This document shows, piece by piece, positions 47,487-56,130 of a stretch of DNA of 64,000 nt. The stretch is from UBA4416 sp964543545 (GTDB lineage: Bacteria; Bacteroidota; Bacteroidia; B-17B0; Aurantibacillaceae). Location: NCBI GenBank assembly GCA_964543545.1, contig CAZIYT010000010.1, positions 25,349-89,348 on the forward strand. Direction: 5' to 3'. The translations under genes and the position numbers were made by a program. How positions within the stretch are numbered: the first letter of the stretch is position 1; every line of letters starts with the position of its first letter. The notes under the pieces are model-generated. The model was not told the origin of the DNA and searched no databases. It worked only from the letters and a program-made list of their open reading frames with translations.

Positions 47487-49439
47487 TTATGATCCTAACT
47501 TAACGTCTTTCTTCTCTTTCAGGATCTCCAGGATTTCCAGGCGGATCTGTTTTACGGAGAAGCCGCATTCTTCGTACAGCTCGCTTTGTTCGCCATGCTC
47601 GATGAACTGGTCGGGAATACCGAGGCGTTTTACCTGGGCGCTGTAGCCGTTGTCGGCCATGAACTCCAGTACGGCGCTTCCTACGCCACCTACGATCGTT
47701 CCATCCTCGATGGTGATGATCTTTTTGTAGCGGCTGAATACCTCGTGTAGCATGGCTTCGTCGATAGGCTTGGCAAAACGAAGATCGTAATGTGCCGCCT
47801 GGATGCCTTCCGCTTCCAGTTCTTTAATGGCGCTGGCGGCGAAGTTTCCGGGATGTCCTAAGGAAAGAATGGCCACGTCTTTTCCGTCTCTCAGCTTACG
47901 GCCTTTCCCGATCTCCAGTTTTTTGAAAGGCGTTTTCCAGTCAACCATCACACCGTTCCCTCTCGGGTAGCGGATGCTGAAAGGGCCGCTTGTATCTTCG
48001 TGTTGTGCGGTGTACATCAGGTTGCGCAATTCCTCTTCATTCATCGGTGCGCTCACGATCATATTCGGGATGCAACGGAAATAGGGAATGTCGAAAGCGC
48101 CGTGGTGTGTCGGGCCATCGGCTCCGGCTAATCCGCCGCGGTCGAGGCATAACACCACTTTTAAATTCTGCAGGGCCACATCGTGTACGACCTGGTCGTA
48201 GGCACGCTGCATAAAGGATGAATAAATATTACAGAAAGGTACGAGGCCTTGCGTGGCTAAACCGGCGCTGAAGGTGACAGCGTGCTGCTCGGCAATGCCC
48301 ACGTCGAAAGCCCTGTCGGGCATGGCTTTCATCATGATGTTGAGGGAGCAGCCCGAAGGCATGGCCGGTGTGATACCCATGATCTTTGGATTCTGCTCGG
48401 CCAGCTCCACAATGGTATGGCCGAATACATCCTGGTACTTGGGTGGCTGCGGCTCTTTCGGAACCACTTTAATGATCTCGCCGGTATCTTTATTGAAAAG
48501 GCCCGGAGCATGCCAGATGGTTGGATTTCCGGCTTCGCTGAACTGGTAGCCTTTGCCTTTTTGTGTGAGGACGTGTAACAATTTCGGACCGGGAATATCT
48601 TTCAGGTCCTGCATGATCTTCGCCAGGCGCACCACATCGTGCCCGTCTACGGGTCCGAAATAGCGGAACTTGAGGGATTCGAACAGGTTACTTTGTTTCA
48701 GTAAGCTGGTCTTGACGGCATTTTCGATTTTAGAAGCAATCTCCTGCGCGTTGGGTCCGAATTTGCTGATCTTACCCAGCAATTCCCAAACCTTGTCTTT
48801 GGCTTTGTTGTAAGTGTGGGACGTGGTAATGTCCGTTAAATATTCTTTCAGAGCGCCGACGTTAGGGTCGATGCTCATGCAATTGTCATTTAGGATGACC
48901 AGCAGATTGGCGTTTTCCACGCCTGCATGGTTGAGGGCTTCGAAAGCCATACCGGCTGTCATGGAGCCATCACCGATCACGGCAATGTGCTGTTTATCGT
49001 TTTGTTTTTTGTAACGGGAAGCTACCGCCATACCTAAGGCGCCGCCGATAGAGGTGGAGGAGTGCCCTACACCAAAGGTGTCGTATTCGCTTTCGGAGCG
49101 TTTGGGGAAGCCACTGATGCCTTTGTAAATCCGGTTGGTATGGAAAATATCGCGGCGGCCGGTAATGATCTTATGCCCGTATGCCTGGTGGCCTACATCC
49201 CATACCAATTGGTCGTAAGGGGTATTGAACACGTAATGCAAAGCGGTAGTCAGTTCCACAACTCCCAGTGAAGCGCCGAAATGCCCGCCTTTGGTAGAGA
49301 CGATGTCGATGATGTACTGACGAAGCTCTTTACAGAATTGCTCGAGCTGATCTTCTTTCAGAAGCTTTAAGTCGGCGGGAGAATTTACTTTGGCGAGTAA
49401 GTCGCCTGGGATAACGCCTGAACCTTTAATAATTTCCAT
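47487..49439 (-). CDS. dxs: 1-deoxy-D-xylulose-5-phosphate synthase
   Basis: 650 residues, normal length. Thiamine-diphosphate enzyme that condenses pyruvate and glyceraldehyde 3-phosphate, the first step of the MEP isoprenoid pathway. ThDP/Mg motif VIGDGSMTAGMAFEALNHAG ending in the downstream NDN (NLLVILNDNCMSID), N-terminal GGHFGASLGVVELTTALHY, catalytic-domain segments DVGIAEQHAVTFSAGLA and CLDRGGLAGADGPTHHGAFD, and C-terminal transketolase domain. Promoter TTG-N17-TATCTTTG 53 bases upstream. Convergent with the envelope protein downstream; monocistronic. Confidence 0.97.
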   Translation of the reverse strand: MEIIKGSGVIPGDLLAKVNSPADLKLLKEDQLEQFCKELRQYIIDIVSTKGGHFGASLGVVELTTALHYVFNTPYDQLVWDVGHQAYGHKIITGRRDIFHTNRIYKGISGFPKRSESEYDTFGVGHSSTSIGGALGMAVASRYKKQNDKQHIAVIGDGSMTAGMAFEALNHAGVENANLLVILNDNCMSIDPNVGALKEYLTDITTSHTYNKAKDKVWELLGKISKFGPNAQEIASKIENAVKTSLLKQSNLFESLKFRYFGPVDGHDVVRLAKIMQDLKDIPGPKLLHVLTQKGKGYQFSEAGNPTIWHAPGLFNKDTGEIIKVVPKEPQPPKYQDVFGHTIVELAEQNPKIMGITPAMPSGCSLNIMMKAMPDRAFDVGIAEQHAVTFSAGLATQGLVPFCNIYSSFMQRAYDQVVHDVALQNLKVVLCLDRGGLAGADGPTHHGAFDIPYFRCIPNMIVSAPMNEEELRNLMYTAQHEDTSGPFSIRYPRGNGVMVDWKTPFKKLEIGKGRKLRDGKDVAILSLGHPGNFAASAIKELEAEGIQAAHYDLRFAKPIDEAMLHEVFSRYKKIITIEDGTIVGGVGSAVLEFMADNGYSAQVKRLGIPDQFIEHGEQSELYEECGFSVKQIRLEILEILKEKKDVKLGS

Positions 49440-49492
49440 GAATTGGTTTTACAATGTTTCAAGAAACCATTGCCAAGCTCCGGTTCCACATA

Positions 49493-49520
49493 CAAAGATA
49501 CACTATTTTACGATTCTCAA
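49493..49520 (-). promoter_or_regulatory. Promoter TTG-N17-TATCTTTG of dxs
   Basis: TATCTTTG (49493-49500) and TTG (49518-49520) on the minus strand with 17 bases between. Among the best consensus matches in the window. Confidence 0.75.
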
Positions 49521-49637
49521 AAACGATCTTAGTGCCTGTATTATTGCAAGTTATAGGTTAACAAACGTTAATGATGGATTTTTGACCTGTAAAATGCCCG
49601 TAGCTGGTTTAAAACCGTTATTTTCGGACAGCGGTTT

Positions 49638-51515
49638 ATGAATTTTTCACCTTATAATTTTGCAGGCATTAGCTTGTTTGTCAGCCAGGCAAGGCGGATC
49701 CCTTCCGGGAACGAAGCGGAATTTAACACAGCCCTGAAAAACATGATCGACCTCCGGTCGAAGGACGCGGAATTTAAAAAGCAGCTGACGGAATTTGTAT
49801 TCCTGATGATGGAGCAGGCTTTTTTCGTGAATGCCTTTACAGATTACGGGATCCAGTCGAGCCGTGAGTTTTTTGCGGAGGCCTATAGCCGCATCAAGCA
49901 TAAGATCCTGCCACCCAACCTGCCGGATAATGAGCTGAGCCATTTTATCGTCTTTCTTTTTCCTAAAAAAAGCGATGTCGACTGGCTGGAAAAAATGGAT
50001 CTGGACAACTGGACCAGGCTGCTGGCCCTGATTGATCCTGAACAGATTCAGTTACATGCGGGGAAGATCTCCCAACAGGTATACAATGCCATCATTATCC
50101 TTTGCCATCGCCTGACGGCTATCGGGATAGATCCTTACCTGGTGCGCAAGATGCCGGCGATTGATGATAATAATTCGCCCTTCTTCCACTTAAACCGGCA
50201 GGTGGGCTTGTTTGTGAAAAAGCACCTGGATGATAAATCGCTGCAGCTCGACCAGGAAGAACTGATGGATGTGGTGAACACCATCGACCGCTGCGAACAG
50301 ATCTTTACAGACATTCAAAACCAGAAAGACACGCTGGGCACCAGCCTTCACCTCACGTTTTTGCTAAAGCGCGCCCAGCAGCACATCGACCGGATCCGGC
50401 TTCTGTTGAAGCTTTTCCTCACCAGGCAGTACACAAATAAGATCGGTATTATTTCAAAGCTGGTGAAAGAGCTGGTAAAAGCGGAGCACACCAAGAACAG
50501 CGTCCGGAAATTTTTCCGGGAGAACACGAGCTTACTGGTTTCACGCATTGTGAGCCACACCTCGGAAAAGGGCGAGAGTTACATCGGCTTTTCGAATAAG
50601 GATAATTTTAAATTGTTCAAGTCGGCGATGGGTGGTGGCCTGGTCGTGGTGTTCCTGGTATACATCAAATACCTGATCCATCGCCTGCACCTATCTTTGT
50701 TTTTCGAAGGGTTTTTATTCGGCCTGAATTACGGAATAGGTTTTGTTCTCATGCATTTGTGGCATTATACGCTGGCTACCAAGCAGCCCGCGATGACGGC
50801 TTCCTACATTGCCGGGAACATTGATAACGCAGATGCGGACGTGAAACCCTGGCAGATTTTCAAGCAGATCATCCGCAGCCAGTTTGTGAGCCTTTTCGGG
50901 AACCTCGTGGTGGTGCTGCCTTTGTGTTTTCTGTCGGAGTGGATCATGAAGGCGTATTTTCATTTCTCGGTGTTTACGCCTTTGCAGGCCAATGTGCAGA
51001 TGTACCTGAACCACCCGTTCTACAGCGGCTCGCTGGTGTTTGCGGGTATTGCAGGCGTAGCTCTTGCCTTGTCGGGTGTCATCATCGGCTACATCGACAA
51101 CAAGGTGGTATACTCTGAAGTAGCGCAGCGGATCATCAAACATCCGAACTTCGATCCGCAGTACCGGCTGGGCAAGCGCCGTAAGCTGGCGGCTTTCGTC
51201 GAGAAGAATGCAGGTGCCATTATCGGCAATTTATTTCTGGGCTTTGCTTTGGGGATGGCGGGAAATATCGGTGAGTTCATCGGTATTCCGTTCGATATCC
51301 GCCACGTGACCATTTCTTCCGGGAATTTTGCCATCGCTCTCGGCAGCGGCTATGTGAAGGGCACGTCCTTTATTCTGACGGTGTTTGCCGGAGTGTTTAT
51401 GATTGGGATCATCAACATTGCGTCGAGCTTCCTGATCTCCTTTGCCCTGGCCTGCCGCTCGCGCAACCTTTCCCTGATGCAATCGCTGAAGATATTGGTG
51501 GGATTGTCGAAGTAG
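49638..51515 (+). CDS. Gcr-family membrane protein (annotated 'site-specific recombinase')
   Basis: 625 residues. N-terminal 300 residues are helical and hydrophilic (FNTALKNMIDLRSKDAEFKK); the C-terminal half has about seven membrane segments (GGGLVVVFLVYIKYLIH, GFLFGLNYGIGFVLMHLWHY, FVSLFGNLVVVLPLCFLSEW, SLVFAGIAGVALALSGVIIG, IGNLFLGFALGMAGNIGEF, SFILTVFAGVFMIGIINIAS). This matches the Gcr/'SpecificRecomb' family named after a Neisseria gene. I see no tyrosine- or serine-recombinase catalytic set, and an integral membrane protein is unlikely to be a recombinase. A membrane function is more probable. Monocistronic. Confidence 0.75.
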   Translation: MNFSPYNFAGISLFVSQARRIPSGNEAEFNTALKNMIDLRSKDAEFKKQLTEFVFLMMEQAFFVNAFTDYGIQSSREFFAEAYSRIKHKILPPNLPDNELSHFIVFLFPKKSDVDWLEKMDLDNWTRLLALIDPEQIQLHAGKISQQVYNAIIILCHRLTAIGIDPYLVRKMPAIDDNNSPFFHLNRQVGLFVKKHLDDKSLQLDQEELMDVVNTIDRCEQIFTDIQNQKDTLGTSLHLTFLLKRAQQHIDRIRLLLKLFLTRQYTNKIGIISKLVKELVKAEHTKNSVRKFFRENTSLLVSRIVSHTSEKGESYIGFSNKDNFKLFKSAMGGGLVVVFLVYIKYLIHRLHLSLFFEGFLFGLNYGIGFVLMHLWHYTLATKQPAMTASYIAGNIDNADADVKPWQIFKQIIRSQFVSLFGNLVVVLPLCFLSEWIMKAYFHFSVFTPLQANVQMYLNHPFYSGSLVFAGIAGVALALSGVIIGYIDNKVVYSEVAQRIIKHPNFDPQYRLGKRRKLAAFVEKNAGAIIGNLFLGFALGMAGNIGEFIGIPFDIRHVTISSGNFAIALGSGYVKGTSFILTVFAGVFMIGIINIASSFLISFALACRSRNLSLMQSLKILVGLSK

Positions 51516-51577
51516 GTTTATTGGAGCATGGATCAGGATACATCCCGAATGCGCTCGAAGTGGCAACCATCATTGAC

Positions 51578-51648
51578 TTCGAGAGCCTCAGTCAACGAAT
51601 TAAAAAAATAATCACATTTGATGTGATTAGGTGGTTGAGGCTCTCGAA
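51578..51648. repeat. Nested inverted repeat TTCGAGAGCCTCA
   Basis: Outer 13-bp perfect arms 51578-51590 and 51636-51648, enclosing an 8-bp hairpin AATCACAT-ttg-ATGTGATT (51610-51628). It lies between the converging Gcr and selD genes and may terminate both. The lack of a T-run and the nested form suggest a mobile palindromic element. Confidence 0.65.
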
Positions 51649-51662
51649 ACCACCGGTTGTCA

Positions 51663-52691
51663 TTAAACAAACACAATCTCCTTTTCTTTCCTGGAAGTAA
51701 TTTTTCCTACTTTGGAGAAGGACTGGTTATTTTTTTTGAAGAACTCATCCATGGCGACTTCATAGTGCTCATCCACGCTGATGAGTAACCCGCCGGAGGT
51801 TTGAGGGTCGCAGTAAAGCATGAAATCGAGATCGGCCATGCCTGTTGTGCGATGTGCCTGTGCATTGAAATTGCGGGTAGTATTATCCGGAAAAACAAAT
51901 TGCGACATGTATTCTTTGACGCCGTTCATCACCGGCATATTTTCTTTTTCAATTACCGCCGATACGTTATTTCCCTCCAGCATCTCCAGTAAATGACCGG
52001 CAAAGCCGAAGCCCGTAACATCCGTCATGGCATGCACAAAGCCCAGCTGCCCGGCTTTTTCGCCGATGCTGTTGAGTGTGGAAGCGGTGCTCAGAAGCAG
52101 GGGATAATCCTCGGGTTTGAGAAGCCCACGCTTCAAGGCGGCACTCAGAATGCCTGTACCCAGGGGTTTTGTGAGGTAGAGGATGTCGTGCTCTTTCACC
52201 GTGTTATTTTTCTTCAGGTTTTCTTTCCGGATCTGGCCGGTGACGGCAAGCCCGAACAAAGGTTCCTGGGTATCGACGCTGTGTCCACCCGCTAATGGGA
52301 TGCCGGCAGCGCTGCAGATTTCCTGCGCGCCCCTGATCACTTCTTTGGCTGCTTCCACCGGGATCTTATCCACCGGCCATCCCAGGATCGCTATGGCCAT
52401 TAGGGGTTTCCCGCCCATGGCATATACATCGCTGATGGCATTGCAGGCGGAAATTTTTCCGAAATCGAAAGGATCATCGACGATGGGCGTAAAAAAATCG
52501 GTCGTGCTGATGATGCAATCACCGTTGTGCAGCTCGAAGACTGCCGCATCGTCTTTGGTCTCGTTGCCCACCAGCAGCTGGCCAAAGCTCATGGTTTGCC
52601 CGGTTCCTTTTAAGATCTCTTCCAGTACGGCCGGTGCTATTTTGCAGCCGCAGCCCGAGGCTTTGCTGTAGTGTGTGAGTTTGTAATCCAT
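51663..52691 (-). CDS. selD: Selenide, water dikinase
   Basis: 342 residues from ATG 52691, one base after the mnmH stop. It makes monoselenophosphate from selenide and ATP. The catalytic segment KASGCGCK has Cys14 (Cys, not selenocysteine) and Lys17, equivalent to Cys17/Lys20 of E. coli. Further family motifs: DDAAVFELHNGDCIISTTDF (Mg/ATP site), AMGGKPLMAIAILGWP, DVTGFGFAGHLLEM and DPQTSGGLLISV. An upstream in-frame start exists but falls inside mnmH. With mnmH it forms a selenium-for-tRNA operon. Confidence 0.96.
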   Translation of the reverse strand: MDYKLTHYSKASGCGCKIAPAVLEEILKGTGQTMSFGQLLVGNETKDDAAVFELHNGDCIISTTDFFTPIVDDPFDFGKISACNAISDVYAMGGKPLMAIAILGWPVDKIPVEAAKEVIRGAQEICSAAGIPLAGGHSVDTQEPLFGLAVTGQIRKENLKKNNTVKEHDILYLTKPLGTGILSAALKRGLLKPEDYPLLLSTASTLNSIGEKAGQLGFVHAMTDVTGFGFAGHLLEMLEGNNVSAVIEKENMPVMNGVKEYMSQFVFPDNTTRNFNAQAHRTTGMADLDFMLYCDPQTSGGLLISVDEHYEVAMDEFFKKNNQSFSKVGKITSRKEKEIVFV

Positions 52692-52692
52692 G

Positions 52693-53721
52693 TCAATGTA
52701 AAGATGAAATGATCTGTTGTACTTTTTGTGCATTGGCAAGCACATCCATCGTATCGGAAACTACCGGGATAATGGGTTGTTGCTTTTGGCTATAGGTATA
52801 GCCATACACTTTATCGTAATACTGCAGGGTAAGCCTTGCGGTATCATGCAGGTTGCCCTCGTCCAGGTATTGCAGGCATAGCTTGGTGTTGAGCAAGCCG
52901 AGCTGTTGGGCGATCTTCACCACGCAGGATTTCAGGGCCTCAATATCAGCGGTGGCATAATCCTTCACGAGGTTTTCGATGCGCAACTCAAACGGGATCT
53001 CGAGCTTAATGATCGTGGCCTGTTTCATCTGGAGCCAAAGCGCGTGAGGGATCCTGTTGTAGCCAATGCTCTTCGATTCGTCCTCCAGGATGACCGGCCT
53101 TGTGGGATCCTGTTCCGCAAATGCCTGGTATAAGTTGTGTTCGAAATTCTGCTGTGCCGGCTGTTTGTCTTCATTGATAGCGCCAAAAGCCGATCCTTTA
53201 TGATTGGCCAGCCTTTCCAGGTCTACCGTTTGCACACCGTTTTTCGCCAGCTGTTTGATGATGTCTGTTTTTCCGCTCCCGGTATGCCCACCCAGGAGGA
53301 TAAGTTGCTGCGGCTTGTTGAAATAGTTCAGGACATGGTTGCGGTAGCTTTTATAGCCACCTTTCAGGATCCTGGCCTGGAGCCCGGAGGTATTCATGAG
53401 CCAGGCGAAACTATTGCTGCGCATGCCTCCGCGAAAGCAATACACGAATACGTTCTTATTTTTGGAAAGCTGCCTGACCTCATTCACAAAGTTCACCATC
53501 TTGGGCGATACGATCTCGAGCCCGCGGGTGACGGCAGTGTCTTTGCCCTGTTGTTTGAAGAGCGTTCCTATTTCCGCGCGTTCGATGTCCTCAAACAAGG
53601 GGATATTCACCGCGCCAGGCAGGTGGCCTTTGTTAAACTCCACAGGAGCCCGTACATCCACAACCAGCTCCTGCCTGCTGTGGCTCAAAAAATCCTCTAT
53701 CGTTAATGCCGGCGCCGTCAT
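52693..53721 (-). CDS. mnmH: tRNA 2-selenouridine synthase
   Basis: 342 residues (SelU/MnmH). Rhodanese domain (1-125) with catalytic Cys95 in VYCFRGGMRS, then a P-loop domain with GGHTGSGKT (144-152). It geranylates 2-thiouridine at the tRNA wobble position and replaces it with selenium from selenophosphate. Directly upstream of selD, its selenium donor. No selA, selB or SECIS-linked gene is in view, so selenium here probably serves tRNA only, as far as this window shows. ATG 53721 gives the standard N-terminus. Confidence 0.95.
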   Translation of the reverse strand: MTAPALTIEDFLSHSRQELVVDVRAPVEFNKGHLPGAVNIPLFEDIERAEIGTLFKQQGKDTAVTRGLEIVSPKMVNFVNEVRQLSKNKNVFVYCFRGGMRSNSFAWLMNTSGLQARILKGGYKSYRNHVLNYFNKPQQLILLGGHTGSGKTDIIKQLAKNGVQTVDLERLANHKGSAFGAINEDKQPAQQNFEHNLYQAFAEQDPTRPVILEDESKSIGYNRIPHALWLQMKQATIIKLEIPFELRIENLVKDYATADIEALKSCVVKIAQQLGLLNTKLCLQYLDEGNLHDTARLTLQYYDKVYGYTYSQKQQPIIPVVSDTMDVLANAQKVQQIISSLH

Positions 53722-53807
53722 CAGGGCGAAGCTACAGTTTATTTTGAGATTATAATAACTGCACTGTTTTCTTATTCCAGGGTTGCTTGCTATTATCTGA
53801 ATTTTTT

Positions 53808-54062
53808 GGCGTTGCCTTCGGCCCGGGCTATCACTGCAATTCCCGCATGAAAAATGCGGGAGATTTCCGTTCTATCCCTAACGCGGGCTTAGCTCAAAAT
53901 GTCGGATGTGCCGTGCATTGAAAAGATTGCAGCGTAAGCCTGCGCCAGGGACGGAGCCATTTGTCTGAGCTCCTTTGTTTTCTCCCTGCGCGCGCAGGAG
54001 CTTTAACGGCAGGTGCGTAGGGAGAAAACAAAGAGCGAGTGGCGAGGGCCCGCCCGGGCGCC
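53808..54062 (+). ncRNA. Structured intergenic element, copy B
   Basis: Longer form of the element at 23728-23926. Order: outer arm GGCG...CCCGGGC, hairpin TCCCGCAT/ATGCGGGA, TTCTATCCCTAACGCGGGCT paired with AGCCTGCGCCAGGGA across a loop, a 15-bp perfect hairpin (CTTTGTTTTCTCCCT with AGGGAGAAAACAAAG), and the closing GCCCGCCCGGGCGCC, which pairs with the outer arm. It lies between mnmH (divergent) and the small basic secreted protein. Transcription is not shown. Confidence 0.55.
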
Positions 54063-54282
54063 CAATTATATATATGCCCTATGTGCCGGAAGCATAGTTG
54101 AGGAGTTTTAGTTTAAATAATCGTAAATCGTTACAGGTGAATGGCATTTGCCCGCAGGCAAGGTATTCTTTTTGTTAAATCCGGGTTATAAAAGGCCTAT
54201 TGTTAAAATCTTGTTAATTGAAAGGGGCGATAGGAACACAATATTTTGGATTTTGTAACTTAAATTGTATAATATTGTAATA

Positions 54283-54690
54283 ATGAAACTATCCAGACTC
54301 TTCACCGTTATTGTTTTATTGCTTTGTTTTGGAGCTGGAAATGTGGCTATGGCCCAGGTAAAAGGGGGCAGAAAAAGAGAGCACCGCAACCAAAGAAGCG
54401 GTGGCGGGTTTCATTTCAGGAAAAGTACCGGCCATGCCGATGCTTTTGCCAAAGGCGGTCAGAAGCGCAGCCTTTTTGCCCGGATCTTCAAAGGAAATAA
54501 AAGCGGAAGCGCCTGGGTTTATAAGAAAACCAAGCCGGGCATGAAACAGAACAAGGAGCAGCCTAAGCTTTTTACACGCAACCGTACGAAGGCAAAACGC
54601 TACAGGGACGGCATTCTGGCAAGGCAGAACCACCAGCGAAGCGCCAGGCGTGTGAGGGGAAACAGCAGTTTCAGCAAATCCAAACGCTAA
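54283..54690 (+). CDS. Small, very basic secreted protein
   Basis: 135 residues from ATG 54283. Signal peptide MKLSRLFTVIVLLLCFGAGN ending VAMAQ, then about 110 residues with an extreme excess of Arg and Lys (KGGRKREHRNQRSGGGFHFR, KKTKPGMKQNKEQ, RNRTKAKRYRDG, RSARRVRGNSSFSKSKR) and almost no acidic residues. Probably disordered unless bound to a polyanion (DNA, LPS, polyphosphate). Family not recognised. Followed by a strong terminator; preceded by structured element B. Confidence 0.75.
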   Translation: MKLSRLFTVIVLLLCFGAGNVAMAQVKGGRKREHRNQRSGGGFHFRKSTGHADAFAKGGQKRSLFARIFKGNKSGSAWVYKKTKPGMKQNKEQPKLFTRNRTKAKRYRDGILARQNHQRSARRVRGNSSFSKSKR

Positions 54691-54712
54691 TGTGAACTAA
54701 AAACGATAAATT

Positions 54713-54742
54713 AATCCCGGTTGAATAGCCGGGATTTTTTAT
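54713..54742 (+). terminator. Rho-independent terminator
   Basis: 8-bp perfect stem AATCCCGG/CCGGGATT, 8-base loop, then a T-run; 23 bases after the stop of the basic protein. Confidence 0.88.
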
Positions 54743-54747
54743 TTTTG
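54721..54747 (+). promoter_or_regulatory. Promoter TTG-N16-TATTTTTG overlapping terminator
   Basis: TTG (54721-54723, in the terminator loop) and TATTTTTG (54740-54747, made from its T-tail) with 16 bases between, upstream of purD. It implies an about 80-base purD leader with a small GGCACA...TGTGCC hairpin. Confidence 0.45.
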
Positions 54748-54832
54748 CGGCACAACGCATGACATGGCTGTGCCATCCCGGTGACGGATTCGAAGCAAGC
54801 TGTATCAATTAATAAAATAGTAAGATCTCTAC

Positions 54833-56119
54833 ATGAATATATTAGTTTTAGGATCGGGTGGAAGGGAACATGCCTTCGCCTGGAAACTGGCCAAAAGCAA
54901 GCAACTTGAGAACCTCTACATTGCCCCGGGTAATGCAGGAACGGCCCAGTGCGGTACAAATGTGAATATACAGGCCACCGATTTTGAAGCAGTGAAGAAC
55001 CTGGTTTGGGAAAAAAGCATCGACCTGGTGCTGGTTGGTCCGGAAGATCCGCTGGTGCAGGGCATTCATGATTATTTTCTGAATGATGAGGTACTGAAAG
55101 AGATCCCGGTGATCGGTCCGAAAAAAGACGGCGCCCAGCTCGAAGGCAGCAAGGATTTCAGTAAGCAGTTTATGCTCAGGCATGGGGTACCTACGGCGGG
55201 CTACAAAAGCTTTACCAAGGATAATATCTCAGAAGCGGCTGCTTTCATCGATGGCCTGACGCCTCCTTACGTATTAAAGGCCGATGGCCTGGCAGCCGGG
55301 AAGGGCGTGCTCATCATCGACGATAAGGAAGAAGCCAAACGCGAGCTGGAAAACATGATCCTCAATGCCAAGTTCGGGAAAGCGGGGAATACCGTGGTGA
55401 TTGAAGAATTCCTGAAAGGCATCGAACTCTCGGTATTTGTGCTCACGGATGGAAAATCCTATAAATTACTGCCGGCGGCCAAAGATTACAAACGCATCGG
55501 CGTGGGCGATACAGGCCTTAATACCGGTGGCATGGGCGCGGTGAGCCCGGTTCCTTTTGCGGATGACGCGTTTATCAAAAAGGTGGAAGAGCAGATCGTG
55601 AAGCCAACCATCAGCGGATTGCTGAAAGACGGTATTGATTACCGTGGCTTTATTTTTATAGGCCTGATGAATTGCGACGGCGAGCCTAAGGTGATTGAGT
55701 ATAACTGCCGCATGGGCGATCCGGAAACCGAAGTGGTGATCCCACGCATCGAATCGGATCTGCTGGACCTTCTGCAGGGTGTAGCTACACAGACACTTCA
55801 CGAAAAACACTACAGTGTCACCACGGATATTGCAACTACCGTGGTGCTGGTATCGGGTGGCTATCCGGAAGACTATGAAAAACACAAAGTGGTTTCGGGG
55901 CTTGATGGCATCCACAACAGCCAGGTGTTTCATTCCGGAACCTCTTTAAAAGACGGAGAAGTGCTTACCAATGGCGGCCGTGTGTTTGCGGTGACTTCTT
56001 TCGGGAAAACGATTTCCGAAGCGGTGAGCAAAAGCTTTGAAACGGCAGAACAAATTTCCTACGATAAAAAATATTACCGTTCAGATATCGGGAAAGACCT
56101 GATTGACTGGAAGGGCTGA
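54833..56119 (+). CDS. purD: Phosphoribosylamine--glycine ligase
   Basis: 428 residues, normal length. ATP-grasp enzyme of purine synthesis joining glycine to phosphoribosylamine (second step). N-terminal MNILVLGSGGREHAFAWKLA, substrate region YIAPGNAGTAQCGTN, DLVLVGPEDPLVQGI, ATP-grasp loops YVLKADGLAAGKGVLII, AAKDYKRIGVGDTGLNTGGM, and metal-binding EYNCRMGDPETEVV. Complete and unremarkable. Not clustered with other pur genes. Confidence 0.97.
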   Translation: MNILVLGSGGREHAFAWKLAKSKQLENLYIAPGNAGTAQCGTNVNIQATDFEAVKNLVWEKSIDLVLVGPEDPLVQGIHDYFLNDEVLKEIPVIGPKKDGAQLEGSKDFSKQFMLRHGVPTAGYKSFTKDNISEAAAFIDGLTPPYVLKADGLAAGKGVLIIDDKEEAKRELENMILNAKFGKAGNTVVIEEFLKGIELSVFVLTDGKSYKLLPAAKDYKRIGVGDTGLNTGGMGAVSPVPFADDAFIKKVEEQIVKPTISGLLKDGIDYRGFIFIGLMNCDGEPKVIEYNCRMGDPETEVVIPRIESDLLDLLQGVATQTLHEKHYSVTTDIATTVVLVSGGYPEDYEKHKVVSGLDGIHNSQVFHSGTSLKDGEVLTNGGRVFAVTSFGKTISEAVSKSFETAEQISYDKKYYRSDIGKDLIDWKG

Positions 56120-56130
56120 TTTTAATAATA

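Noticed and set aside
49638..51515. Mobile element suggested by the 'recombinase' family name
   Set aside because: No recombinase motifs, no flanking repeats or target duplication; the protein is a multispanning membrane protein.
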